Source: an uncultured Acidiferrobacteraceae bacterium
GTDB taxonomy: Bacteria > Pseudomonadota > Gammaproteobacteria > Acidiferrobacterales > SZUA-150
Reading direction: 5' to 3'
Assembly (NCBI GenBank): GCA_913009895.1
Contig: CAJVXY010000031.1
Coordinates: forward strand, 1-32,820
Length of the DNA: 32,820 nt
Shown: one piece after another, positions 19,527-27,644 of the stretch
How positions within the stretch are numbered: the first letter of the stretch is position 1
Layout of the letters: every line of letters starts with the position of its first letter
The notes under the pieces: generated by a model
Database searches by the model: none
Told to the model about the DNA's origin: nothing
Seen by the model: the letters and a program-made list of their open reading frames with translations, nothing else
Made by a program: the position numbers and the translations under genes

Positions 19527-19940
19527 TCAGGCCGCAATATTTGCACCGCCTTTCATGGTAGTGGCTAATAAGCCATATACCTCTATCCAGGCTTGTTTTA
19601 CGTCTTCAGTAAACTCATCGCCCAATCCTTGTTGCAAAGTCCAGATAAGTGCCTCGCCTACCGAGTCGTAATCTTTTTCGGTCACGCCATAACCACTGTG
19701 ACGTCGTCCCAGGTCCTCAACGATTGGCACCAGGCCCGGCAAATCATCAAGGTTCTGGACAGCCATATTAATGGTCGACATTAATTTTTGTCCCTGTTCT
19801 TTCATGTCTGACTTGAATAATTTTTTTAGTTCCGGGTCAATCTCAAACAGTTTATTATAAAAAAGTTCTGCTGCGGCCTCCTGGATTTGCAAAACTTTTT
19901 CCCAGGATGATTTTATGTTTTTAGTTTGTTCAGGTGTCAT
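19527..19940 (-). CDS. Single-domain bacterial haemoglobin (globin)
   Basis: 137-residue globin without a reductase domain, resembling Vitreoscilla haemoglobin. The haem pocket is readable: Tyr28 (position B10, in LFYNKLFEIDP), Phe42 (CD1, in LKKLFKSD), Gln49 (E7, in MKEQGQKLM) and the proximal His81 (F8, in LGRRHSGYGV). Tyr B10 with Gln E7 is the pocket of oxygen- and NO-binding bacterial globins. Likely roles are oxygen delivery under microaerobic conditions or NO dioxygenation, using a separate reductase. A GAGGAG ribosome-binding site precedes the ATG. The 275-base spacer upstream is AT-rich and shows no clear regulatory palindrome. It is monocistronic. Confidence 0.93.
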   Translation of the reverse strand: MTPEQTKNIKSSWEKVLQIQEAAAELFYNKLFEIDPELKKLFKSDMKEQGQKLMSTINMAVQNLDDLPGLVPIVEDLGRRHSGYGVTEKDYDSVGEALIWTLQQGLGDEFTEDVKQAWIEVYGLLATTMKGGANIAA

Positions 19941-20215
19941 GATGGCTCTCCTCGACTATTATTAGTTATTTCCTTATATCCGCTTTATTACAGGTTATTT
20001 ACTACAAATATTATAGAATGCTTGTAGTTAGCCTACTGTAACAAAATTTTATAACTATTAAAGAAAAAGCATCGTTTTGGCCTCAATTGGTTCGATCCAA
20101 ATTTAATATAACTGTTTACTAATATAGTAATTTTTAAAGCCCGATCAATGCGTTAATGTTTATTTTCGTACATTCTGTGTTGTTACCAGTCAAAAACAGA
20201 TCAGTCTAAAACAGA

Positions 20216-20626
20216 TCAGGAATAGATATTGATATACCACTTGGGTTTGATGCGGCCGAAGTCTGAGCGAATATTGGTTGTTAGTGATTTTTTTGAGTCC
20301 AGCACGACTGCACCCTGCTTGTCGCGAATAAACACCACCCAGTGCCAGTAGGGCTTGCCATTTTCCAAACGCCACTTAATAGCTAATAGCGCGCAATCCG
20401 GTAATGATGACCAGTCTCTAAAAGGTGTTTCCTTGTTAGCGGCTTTAATGCCTAACTTTTTCAGTAGACGTCGAATGTAGTTTGTTTCTGACCACAGCGC
20501 TGAATCCGCGGCAACAATACCCAAATCATTGGCAATCTTTTTTGCTTTGACATAAGAAACCCCAGCAATGGCTGCCGCGCTGGCTATGGCACAACCGGTA
20601 ACTTCTTGCTGGACAACGGGTTTCAT
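20216..20626 (-). CDS. C39-peptidase-like (papain-fold) hypothetical protein
   Basis: 136-residue protein with the arrangement of a papain-like cysteine fold related to peptidase C39: QQEVTGCAIASAAAIAGVSY with Cys12 at a helix start, YWHWVVFIRD with His95, and VVLDSKK with Asp110, in the order Cys-His-Asp. C39 peptidases cleave double-Gly leaders, but stand-alone domains like this often have no transporter and unknown substrates, and none is encoded nearby. There is no signal peptide, so it is cytoplasmic. It follows mnmG by 83 bases. Active-site geometry is inferred from spacing only. Confidence 0.62.
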   Translation of the reverse strand: MKPVVQQEVTGCAIASAAAIAGVSYVKAKKIANDLGIVAADSALWSETNYIRRLLKKLGIKAANKETPFRDWSSLPDCALLAIKWRLENGKPYWHWVVFIRDKQGAVVLDSKKSLTTNIRSDFGRIKPKWYINIYS

Positions 20627-20709
20627 AAATTATTATAGATTGTAGTGTATTTGAGTAGCTCTGATTTTATTTTTAGTTTTTGATTTATTTGTGGTGAGTA
20701 TTGCGAATA

Positions 20710-22593
20710 TTAGCCCACCTTCTTCCGTTTTAAATGCACCATTAACAAACTAATCGCCGCCGGCGTCACACCGGAAATGCGCGCTGCCTGGCCGAGGGTG
20801 GCAGGTTTATGGTCATTGAGTTTCTGCTGCACTTCATTGGACAAACCGTGGACGTTTTTGTAATCCAGGTCGTCGGGCAGGGTGGTGTTTTCGTGTTTGC
20901 GTTGTTTGCTGATTTCTTCGGTCTGGCGTTTGATGTACCCATCATACTTGGCCTGTATTTCTATTTGTTGGGCCACGTTTTGGTTTTCACTCAGTGGCGT
21001 TAGGCTTGCCAGTTTGAGTACATCGGCCAGTTCCATATCCGGGCGCTTGAGAATTTCTGCCAGGTTTTGCTCTTTGCCAAGGGGCTGACCTAAAATTTCT
21101 TCTGCCAGTTTTGCGTCACAGGTCTGGGGGGAAACCCAGGTATCGCGTAATCGCTGTTGTTCATTTTCGATGGCCACTACTTTATTACTAAAACTCTTCC
21201 ACCTGGATTCATCAATTAAACCAAGTTCGTTTGCAATTTCAGTTAGACGTAAATCGGCATTGTCTTCGCGTAATAACAAACGGTATTCGGCGCGCGATGT
21301 GAACATGCGATATGGTTCGGATGTACCGCGGGTAATTAAATCATCTACCAACACACCCAAATAAGCCTGATCCCGTTTTGGGTACCAGGCCGCTTTTTCC
21401 TGTACTTGCAGGGCGGCATTTATTCCAGCCAACAGGCCCTGGGCAGCGGCTTCTTCATAACCGGTGGTGCCATTAATCTGGCCGGCAAAAAATAAACCAG
21501 ATAACGCCTGGGTTTCCAGGGTGGGCTTGAGATCACGGGGATCAAAAAAATCATACTCAATGGCATAACCGGGCCGGGTGATGTGGGCATTTTCGAAACC
21601 AGTTATGGCACGGACAAAACGCAATTGCACATCAAACGGCAGGCTGGTGGAAATACCATTGGGATAAACCTCGTTGGTCGCCAGGCCTTCCGGTTCTATA
21701 AAAATCTGGTGCCGGTCTTTATCGGCAAAACGATGGATCTTGTCTTCAATAGACGGGCAATACCGGGGCCCGGTGCCTTCAATGACGCCGGTATACATGG
21801 GCGAACGATCCAGGCCTTCTCGAATAAAGTCATGGCTTTGGTTGTTGGTATAAGTAATATAACAATCGACCTGGCGGGGGTGTTCACTGGCCTGGCCCAT
21901 AAACGAAAATACCGGCACCGGTTCATCGCCGGGCTGTTTTTCCAGCACATCATAATTTATAGTGCGGCCATCGATGCGGGGCGGGGTACCGGTTTTCAGG
22001 CGATCGACTCGAAACGGTAATTCTCTTAGTCGTTTGGCCAGGGCATTGGCGGGCTCATCACCGGCACGACCACCCTGAAAATTCTCCAGGCCAATATGGA
22101 TAATGCCGCCCAAAAAGGTACCGGTGGTCAAAATGACTGTTTTTGCCCGGAATTTCAGGCCCATCTGGGTGATGACACCGGCCACGCGATCATTTTCTAC
22201 TATGAGGTCTTCCACTGACTGTTGAAATAAATGCAGATTGGGCTGATTTTCCAGTTCAAATCGCACCGCGTTTTTGTACAGGGCACGATCGGCCTGGGCC
22301 CGGGTGGCCCGAACCGCCGGGCCCTTGCGGGAGTTAAGGATACGAAAATGAATGCCGGCGCGGTCGGTAACCCGGGCCATGATGCCGCCCATGGCATCCA
22401 CTTCCTTGACCAGGTGTCCCTTGCCGATGCCACCAATAGCGGGATTACAGGACATTTGGCCAATGGTTTCGATGTTTTGCGTGAGCAACAGGGTCTGGCA
22501 ACCCATGCGGGCACAGGCCGAGGCGGCCTCGGTACCAGCGTGACCACCGCCAATGACTATCACATCAAAAGATTCCGTGTATTCCATGCTCAT
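20710..22593 (-). CDS. mnmG: tRNA uridine-5-carboxymethylaminomethyl modification enzyme MnmG (GidA)
   Basis: With MnmE it makes the cmnm5 group on wobble U34 of several tRNAs, using FAD, NADH, glycine and methylene-THF. From ATG at 22593 it has 627 residues (E. coli 629). The FAD Rossmann motif is [14 protein letters not shown], followed by [38 protein letters not shown]-like [27 protein letters not shown], and the C-terminal MnmE-binding helices ending [10 protein letters not shown]. The open frame extends to 22674, but those codons translate the REP-like repeat (IPAKAGIQ), so I reject that start. Its usual partner mnmE is at the right window edge, about 10 kb away. Confidence 0.98.
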   Translation of the reverse strand: MSMEYTESFDVIVIGGGHAGTEAASACARMGCQTLLLTQNIETIGQMSCNPAIGGIGKGHLVKEVDAMGGIMARVTDRAGIHFRILNSRKGPAVRATRAQADRALYKNAVRFELENQPNLHLFQQSVEDLIVENDRVAGVITQMGLKFRAKTVILTTGTFLGGIIHIGLENFQGGRAGDEPANALAKRLRELPFRVDRLKTGTPPRIDGRTINYDVLEKQPGDEPVPVFSFMGQASEHPRQVDCYITYTNNQSHDFIREGLDRSPMYTGVIEGTGPRYCPSIEDKIHRFADKDRHQIFIEPEGLATNEVYPNGISTSLPFDVQLRFVRAITGFENAHITRPGYAIEYDFFDPRDLKPTLETQALSGLFFAGQINGTTGYEEAAAQGLLAGINAALQVQEKAAWYPKRDQAYLGVLVDDLITRGTSEPYRMFTSRAEYRLLLREDNADLRLTEIANELGLIDESRWKSFSNKVVAIENEQQRLRDTWVSPQTCDAKLAEEILGQPLGKEQNLAEILKRPDMELADVLKLASLTPLSENQNVAQQIEIQAKYDGYIKRQTEEISKQRKHENTTLPDDLDYKNVHGLSNEVQQKLNDHKPATLGQAARISGVTPAAISLLMVHLKRKKVG

Positions 22594-22617
22594 GGTGTAG
22601 GCCTGTTTAGTTAAACT

Positions 22618-22648
22618 CTGGATACCGGCTTTCGCCGGTATATGACGG
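22618..22648. repeat. REP-like palindromic repeat next to the mnmG start
   Basis: ATACCGGC (22622-22629) and GCCGGTAT (22634-22641) form a perfect 8-bp stem with a TTTC loop, inside the phrase TGGATACCGGCTTTCGCCGG that continues TATATGACGG. This is the common dispersed palindrome of gammaproteobacterial genomes, whose false translation gives IPAKAGIQ. A diverged relative occurs at 31690-31716. Confidence 0.8.
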
Positions 22649-22738
22649 CGTTTGAAGTTATTAAAAATGGGCACACATTCTAGCGTTATTGACCAGGCTA
22701 AGCCATATATAACGATGTTAAAATCTTATTCAGGGCCT

Positions 22739-22752
22739 TTGACCTGGGTCAA
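22739..22752. promoter_or_regulatory. FNR/FixK/DNR-type operator upstream of the cytochrome c-DUF302 cluster
   Basis: TTGACCTGGGTCAA is a perfect palindrome that fits the FNR-family half-site rule TTGA-N6-TCAA. Its centre lies 79 bases before the ATG at 22825. If it acts as a class II site (centred 41.5 bases upstream of the transcription start), the start would fall near 22787, preceded by the AT-rich hexamer TTAAAT at 22775-22780. That would place the cluster under oxygen or nitric-oxide control. It could also affect the divergent mnmG. Confidence 0.6.
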
Positions 22753-22824
22753 TGTGATTGGTTGCAATTGGCTGTTAAATGATGGATGTTAATACCACCC
22801 GGAACATGATGATCAAATAGCGTT

Positions 22825-23874
22825 ATGAAAAAAATAATTCTGCTGCTAACGATTTTACTCTACCCCGTCATGGCCCTGCCCGGGTCTGGCTCCGTGGATG
22901 AGGGCAAAGAAGTATTTCGCAAATATTGCGCAGCCTGCCATGGCTCTAATGGCGCAGGCGGGGTTGGCGTGCCCTTGTCACTACCGTCATTTATCGACCA
23001 TGTGGATGATGCATACCTGATTAAGACCATACGTCACGGTCGGCCGGGCCGGGTGATGCCTGCCTTTAAAAGTCTGTCCAAGAGTCAAGTACAGTCACTA
23101 CTAAAATTCTTGCGTACCTGGACGGGTAATGCGGGTATGAGCTTCAGCGCCAAACCCATCAAGGGCAACCGCGCCAAGGGTAAAAATCTATTTAAGCAAA
23201 AATGTGCCGCTTGTCACGGTGAAGTAGGTCAGGGCGGTAAAGGCACTGGTGTGACTTTCTCCCGGCCCCGTGGTTTACCCATACTGCCTTCGGCACTAAA
23301 CAACCAGGGGTTTCTCGCTTCGGCAACTGATGAGTTGATCAAGCAGACTATTGTCAATGGCAGGGAAAAAACACCAATGCCGTCTGCCATGAAACTGGGC
23401 CTGCAAAACCAGGACATCAATGACCTGGTATCCTACGTCCGCAGTTGGCAAAGAAAAAAAATACCGGCCATAAAAACTGCGGCCAGTGATTCGCCGATAA
23501 TTATTCGCGAATCTCCGTATGATCTTGCGACCACGCTGAAAAATGTAAAGCAAGCGGTAATAGGGGCCAACCTGATCCTAATCAGGGTCCAGGAGCTGGA
23601 TAAAGGAATTGCAGAAAAAGGCAAAGAAAACAAAAAACAAATAATTGTTTACTCCTGTGGCTTCAGTTTTCTTTACGAGGCCTTAAAAATTGATCCCCGT
23701 GTCGGCTTGTTCCTGCCCTGTCGAATAACGATTATCGAAGATAAGGGTAAAGTAAAATTAATGACTATTAATCCAAAACGTCTTTCAGCACATTTTAACA
23801 ATTCAGAACTGGATAAGTTGTGTGAAGAAATGTACGAAAAATATACAGATATTCTGGATGAGGCCACTATATGA
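22825..23874 (+). CDS. Diheme cytochrome c fused to a C-terminal DUF302 domain
   Basis: 349-residue exported protein. Residues 1-18 form a signal peptide (MKKIILLLTILLYPVMA). Two cytochrome c domains follow, each with a CAACH haem site: Cys35/Cys38/His39 and Cys127/Cys130/His131. Likely axial Met residues are in GRVMPAFKSL and KTPMPSAMKL. After a linker near 210-225 comes a DUF302 domain (about 228-345) with IIVYSCGFSFLYEALKIDP, GLFLPCRITIIEDKGKV and a final helix. The architecture suggests a periplasmic electron carrier coupled to whatever DUF302 binds or reduces. The stop overlaps the next start (ATGA), so translation is coupled to the second DUF302 gene. An FNR-type box lies upstream. Confidence 0.88.
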   Translation: MKKIILLLTILLYPVMALPGSGSVDEGKEVFRKYCAACHGSNGAGGVGVPLSLPSFIDHVDDAYLIKTIRHGRPGRVMPAFKSLSKSQVQSLLKFLRTWTGNAGMSFSAKPIKGNRAKGKNLFKQKCAACHGEVGQGGKGTGVTFSRPRGLPILPSALNNQGFLASATDELIKQTIVNGREKTPMPSAMKLGLQNQDINDLVSYVRSWQRKKIPAIKTAASDSPIIIRESPYDLATTLKNVKQAVIGANLILIRVQELDKGIAEKGKENKKQIIVYSCGFSFLYEALKIDPRVGLFLPCRITIIEDKGKVKLMTINPKRLSAHFNNSELDKLCEEMYEKYTDILDEATI

Positions 23875-24362
23875 AAATATTTTTAAATAAAAAAACCCTG
23901 TTGCTACCGGTTTATTTATTCAACATTTTGTTGATAAATATTTTCAACATCGGTCCATTACTGGCGGATGAAATAATCATGACCCGGATCAAGGGAGAAT
24001 TTCCCGAGGCCATGAATCAATTACAGGAAAGTGTTGTCGAACAAGGTTACCGGGTCTCCCGGGTTCAGCGAGTAGATGTGGGTCTGACAAAAAGCGGTCA
24101 CAAGACAGCGGCCTATCGGCTGGTATTTTTCGGCAAATATAAAGAGATTAAAATGCTAACGAAGGAATTCCCGACACTGGCACCATACCTGCCCCTGAAA
24201 ATTGTTATTTTTGCTGAGGGTGACGAGACCTTGCTGGTAGCCAGCAATCCTATCAGCCTGAAAACGGCTTACCCACAAAAAAAACTGGCTAAATATTTCC
24301 ATAACTGGGAAAAAGATATCAGGGAAATTATGGATAAAACCTATGCTCGTATGCTTGAATAA
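23871..24362 (+). CDS. Exported DUF302-like protein coupled to the cytochrome
   Basis: 163-residue protein. The N-terminus has a long hydrophobic stretch (LLLPVYLFNILLINIFNIG) acting as a signal peptide or membrane anchor, followed by LLADE as a possible cleavage region. The remainder fits a DUF302 fold: FPEAMNQLQESVVEQGYRVS, RVQRVDVGLTKSG, YRLVFFGKYKEIKMLTKEF, PTLAPYLPLKIVIFAEGDE. It starts on the ATGA overlap with the cytochrome-DUF302 gene, implying a fixed stoichiometric partnership in the periplasm. It lacks the CxxCH motif and any other obvious cofactor ligand. The match is weaker than for the other two DUF302 domains. Confidence 0.78.
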   Translation: MKIFLNKKTLLLPVYLFNILLINIFNIGPLLADEIIMTRIKGEFPEAMNQLQESVVEQGYRVSRVQRVDVGLTKSGHKTAAYRLVFFGKYKEIKMLTKEFPTLAPYLPLKIVIFAEGDETLLVASNPISLKTAYPQKKLAKYFHNWEKDIREIMDKTYARMLE

Positions 24363-24391
24363 GGCCTGCTCATAAGCTATTAGGAGAATAT

Positions 24392-24925
24392 ATTAACAAT
24401 AACTACCTCGTCTTGACTGCCCTGGGTGCAGATCGTCCCGGTATTATAAATCAGTTATCCAGCACTGTGTTTGACTGTAATTGTAGTGTCGCGGACAGTC
24501 GGATGACGGTGTTGGGTGGTGAATTTGCCCTGATACTCATGGTTTCGGGCAACTGGGACGCCATTGCCAAACTGGAAACCATGATTCCCTCGCTGGAAGA
24601 GCAGCTGGAGCTGACCATTGTCAGTAAACGTACTGATCCGAGAGACAGCACCAAAGACAAAATTCCCTACGAAGTGGAGGTGGTCGCCCTGGATCACCCG
24701 GGTATTGTCAACGAGGTGGCAAAGTTTTTTTCCGAACAGGGCCTCAATATTGAAAACATGGAAACCGATTGTTATGCCGCGGCCCACACGGGCACACCCA
24801 TGTTTTCAATTAATATGGTGGTTAGCTTGCCGGCGGATATTTCAATTGCCCAGCTGCGCGATGATTTTACCGAATTTTGTGACGATCTGAACCTGGATGG
24901 ATCCATGGAACCAGCGGCGAGATAA
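24392..24925 (+). CDS. gcvR: GcvR-like tandem ACT-domain regulator, apparent ATT start
   Basis: Relative of GcvR, which represses the glycine-cleavage operon by binding GcvA. Two ACT domains are seen: YLVLTALGADRPGIINQLSS (residues 5-24) through KRTD, then YEVEVVALDHPGIVNEVAKF through the C-terminus. No ATG, GTG or TTG gives the full first beta-strand. A TTG at 24413 would cut off NNNYLV, whereas ATT at 24392 with AGGAG five bases upstream gives MNNNYLVLTALG, matching the usual family start (178 residues). The gene lies 29 bases after the DUF302 gene, so it may be co-transcribed. No glycine-cleavage genes are in the window. Confidence 0.85.
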   Translation: MNNNYLVLTALGADRPGIINQLSSTVFDCNCSVADSRMTVLGGEFALILMVSGNWDAIAKLETMIPSLEEQLELTIVSKRTDPRDSTKDKIPYEVEVVALDHPGIVNEVAKFFSEQGLNIENMETDCYAAAHTGTPMFSINMVVSLPADISIAQLRDDFTEFCDDLNLDGSMEPAAR

Positions 24926-24953
24926 AAATAATATAGTAAACGGAAATTTACAA

Positions 24954-25844
24954 TTAACCCTCAAAGGCCTCGGTGATTGATTTTACAAAACGTTTATCGC
25001 CTTGTAACAAATCATCATACTTATCCATGCGGCCTCTCATATCGAACTCAAGATTTTGTAACCGGTCCGCCGGACTCGGATGTGTGGCTAAAAACCATGC
25101 CAGGTTCCTGTCTTCCTTGTTCATACTGTCCAGCAGCAGTAATACTGACATAAAGGCGTAGGGATCATAACCAGCGCGGGCCGCCAGCACTACGCCCATT
25201 TCATCGGCTTCGAGCTCATCATCGCGAGTCAGTCCGCGTGAATACAAATCTTTAATACCGTCCACGGAAATTTCTGCCAGTACTTCATTGCCGGTGGCAG
25301 CACCGGCTATGGTTCCCGCTAACCCAATTGCAGCGGTTTTTTTTAAGGCACGTACGTGATGCCCCTGAACCACGTGAGCAATTTCGTGGCCAAGTACGGT
25401 TGCCAGCTCTGCCTCTGATTTGAGTCGCAGTAACAAACCGGCGGTGATGAAAACATAACCACCGGGTGTGGCGTAGGCATTAATGCCGATGGTATCGAGT
25501 ACTGCAAAACGCCACTCAAGATCCGGGCGTTCACTTTGTTGGGCAACCCAACGACCTACTTTATTGATATAAACATTAAGGCGTCTGTTATCTATGACTG
25601 GTGTGGCCGCCACAATAATAGCAGCGGCATCCTGGCCGAGCTTACGTTCAGCTTCTGGATCAATATCTGTTAGTACTTGTTTGCTCTGACTAATTACATC
25701 AACAACTGCGCCCAAATCAACAGACCCGCCTTCTTCATCCCCAAAACCAAAACCGCCTATACCAAAACCGGCTGCATACATAGATGCAGACAACGAGATC
25801 AAAATTAAAAATAATGCAGTTTTTTTCATAGCGGTTCTGTTCAT
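24954..25844 (-). CDS. M48-family zinc metallopeptidase, exported
   Basis: 296-residue membrane or periplasmic protease. The N-terminus (MKKTALFLILISLSASMYAA from Met6) is a signal peptide, followed by a Gly-rich patch (GFGIGGFGFGDEEGG, residues 26-40). The zinc site is HEIAH (His153, Glu154, His157), with the third ligand in DDELEADEMG (Glu212). These are the BepA/LoiP-like features that clear misfolded outer-membrane or periplasmic proteins, but the TPR domain of BepA is absent. It follows the SH3b gene by 9 bases, implying one operon. The end of gcvR faces it with 28 bases between. Confidence 0.9.
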   Translation of the reverse strand: MNRTAMKKTALFLILISLSASMYAAGFGIGGFGFGDEEGGSVDLGAVVDVISQSKQVLTDIDPEAERKLGQDAAAIIVAATPVIDNRRLNVYINKVGRWVAQQSERPDLEWRFAVLDTIGINAYATPGGYVFITAGLLLRLKSEAELATVLGHEIAHVVQGHHVRALKKTAAIGLAGTIAGAATGNEVLAEISVDGIKDLYSRGLTRDDELEADEMGVVLAARAGYDPYAFMSVLLLLDSMNKEDRNLAWFLATHPSPADRLQNLEFDMRGRMDKYDDLLQGDKRFVKSITEAFEG

Positions 25845-25853
25845 AACAATCTG

Positions 25854-26462
25854 TTAATAATCATCTTGGCTTTCAGATTGTTTAGTTTCCTGGATATTTT
25901 CTGATTCGGCGACAACAAGGTATTTAATGGTGCGTGTTTTCAAGCCCAGCCGGGAAGCAAATTTGCTGGCCTGTTTCTTGTTTACGGCATATTTATCCAT
26001 GGCTTTGACTGCTGCTTCGTCAGGCTCAACATTGGCCAGGCTCATGCTACTCAGGCCACGAACCGTGTTAGTTTCAGGTTCGTTGAGTGGATCTTCTTCA
26101 TCACCGAACACAGACACGGCCTCCCTGACAGGCACAGGGTCCAATATTTTTTTAAAATAGCTGGTAAAACCACTGCTTACTTTTAGCTGAACATTTCGCA
26201 TGGGAAGCCAGCCTTGCGCGCCGCCGCGTTGCATAACCGGACGATATTTAATTTCATACCAGGCGTTTTTACGCGCCAGAATTTCTACGTTGGTCCCACT
26301 TTTTAATTTTGATGTAACCCTGGCTGTATTGCTGGCAGACTCATAAAGATTACTGTCTACACGCACAATTGCTTCGTTTTCGAAATCAACGGCATACAGG
26401 GCAGACGCGAATACAAAAAATATTATAGTCGTGGCAGTAGTTGTGAATGTATTAAATGGCAT
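25854..26462 (-). CDS. Exported SH3b-domain protein, operon partner of the M48 peptidase
   Basis: From ATG at 26462 it has 202 residues (the open frame extends to 26549 but lacks a signal there). The signal peptide is near MPFNTFTTTATTIIFFVFAS. A bacterial SH3 domain spans about residues 31-93: AIVRVDSNLYESASNTARVT, KSGTNVEILARKNAWYEIKY, GAQGWLPMRNVQL. The C-terminal half is charged and lacks known motifs, with a potential helix (VKAMDKYAVNKKQASKFASRL). SH3b domains often bind peptidoglycan or peptide linkers, so the pair may recruit or guide the protease in the periplasm. This role is inferred from the 9-base spacing. Confidence 0.8.
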   Translation of the reverse strand: MPFNTFTTTATTIIFFVFASALYAVDFENEAIVRVDSNLYESASNTARVTSKLKSGTNVEILARKNAWYEIKYRPVMQRGGAQGWLPMRNVQLKVSSGFTSYFKKILDPVPVREAVSVFGDEEDPLNEPETNTVRGLSSMSLANVEPDEAAVKAMDKYAVNKKQASKFASRLGLKTRTIKYLVVAESENIQETKQSESQDDY

Positions 26463-26682
26463 GCTCGGCGAAACCTCATATATCACTGGGACGAATCTTT
26501 TTTGGTAATACTCACTGACGAGATTCGGACAACAGGCAAAGTATAACACCGGAAACTGCTTTATTTGAATGATGCCTGTCCGACTAAAAAAACATGAGCA
26601 AAGTTAGTCGTGCCAGCCACTTTAGGTTAGCATCATCAGACCTGTTTAATAGAATGAACGCTGAGATTAACCGTTTAAAACC

Positions 26683-27600
26683 ATGGCCACTGGATCAAAA
26701 AAAGTCATATATGCCGCCCTGGCTGGTAATACCCTGATTGCCATTAGTAAATTTATTGCCGCTTCTATCACTGGCAGCTCGGCCATGTTGTCTGAAGGCA
26801 TTCACTCCCTTGTCGATACGGGCAACCAGGGCCTGTTGTTATATGGCATGCGCCAGGCAAAACAACCGGCCGATGAATTTTTTCCCTTTGGCCATGGCAA
26901 GGAAATCTATTTCTGGAGTTTTGTCGTGGCGATCCTGATATTTGCCGTGGGTGCGGGCGTTTCATTTTATGAAGGTCTGCATCAGCTGCTCGACCCCAGG
27001 CCCATATCCAGCCCCGTGATTAACTACATTGTGCTCAGCCTGGCAATTTTGTTTGAAGGTGGCGCCTGGTACATGGCCTTTAAAGAATTTAATCGGGTTA
27101 GAGGCAGACATGGTTATATTAAAGCAATACAGCGGGCCAAAGACCCATCACTGTTCGTGGTTTTGTTCGAAGACTCGGCGGCATTGCTGGGGCTGGGCAT
27201 TGCCCTGATTGCTATTTATATTTCCGATCAAACAGGATTTTTAATCGCAGACGGTATCGCCTCCATACTGATCGGTTTCATTCTTGCTGGCACTGCAACC
27301 TGGCTGGCTTATGAAACAAAAGGCCTGCTCATTGGCGAGGCAGCCAACCCGCGCGTGGTCCAGGGTATCCGTGCCCTCATAAACAAACTGGAAGGTGTGG
27401 CCCATACCAATGAAGTGCTAACCATGCACATGGGTCCGGACTTTATACTGGTCAATATCAGCCTGGATTTTATTGACCAGCTGGGCGTCGGCGAAATCGA
27501 GAAAAAGATCGCCAGGCTTGATCGCGCCATTAAAGAGTCGTTTCCCGAGGTCAAACGGGTTTTTGTTGAGGCCGAGGCCCGGCGGCCGGCACCGTTATAA
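26683..27600 (+). CDS. Cation diffusion facilitator (CDF) family transporter
   Basis: 305-residue inner-membrane divalent cation/proton antiporter. The first helices carry the family motif MLSEGIHSLVDTGNQ, with metal-site residues His41 and Asp45. A His/Phe-rich loop FFPFGHGKEIYFWS follows, and helix 5 carries FEDSAALLGLG with Glu163/Asp164 as further candidate ligands. The C-terminal cytoplasmic domain spans about 215-300 and resembles the ZT-dimer fold. The pattern is that of the SLC30A9-like CDF branch. Metal specificity (zinc, iron or manganese) cannot be told. It is divergent from the SH3b gene and 44 bases before moxR. Confidence 0.9.
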   Translation: MATGSKKVIYAALAGNTLIAISKFIAASITGSSAMLSEGIHSLVDTGNQGLLLYGMRQAKQPADEFFPFGHGKEIYFWSFVVAILIFAVGAGVSFYEGLHQLLDPRPISSPVINYIVLSLAILFEGGAWYMAFKEFNRVRGRHGYIKAIQRAKDPSLFVVLFEDSAALLGLGIALIAIYISDQTGFLIADGIASILIGFILAGTATWLAYETKGLLIGEAANPRVVQGIRALINKLEGVAHTNEVLTMHMGPDFILVNISLDFIDQLGVGEIEKKIARLDRAIKESFPEVKRVFVEAEARRPAPL

Positions 27601-27644
27601 TTATTAACTGGTTTACTATGCTGGTTATACTAATATATTGAATT

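Noticed and set aside
22594-22674. N-terminal extension of the mnmG frame (27 extra residues)
   Set aside because: It translates the REP-like palindrome (IPAKAGIQ), has no ribosome-binding site, and makes the protein longer than the family; ATG at 22593 fits better.
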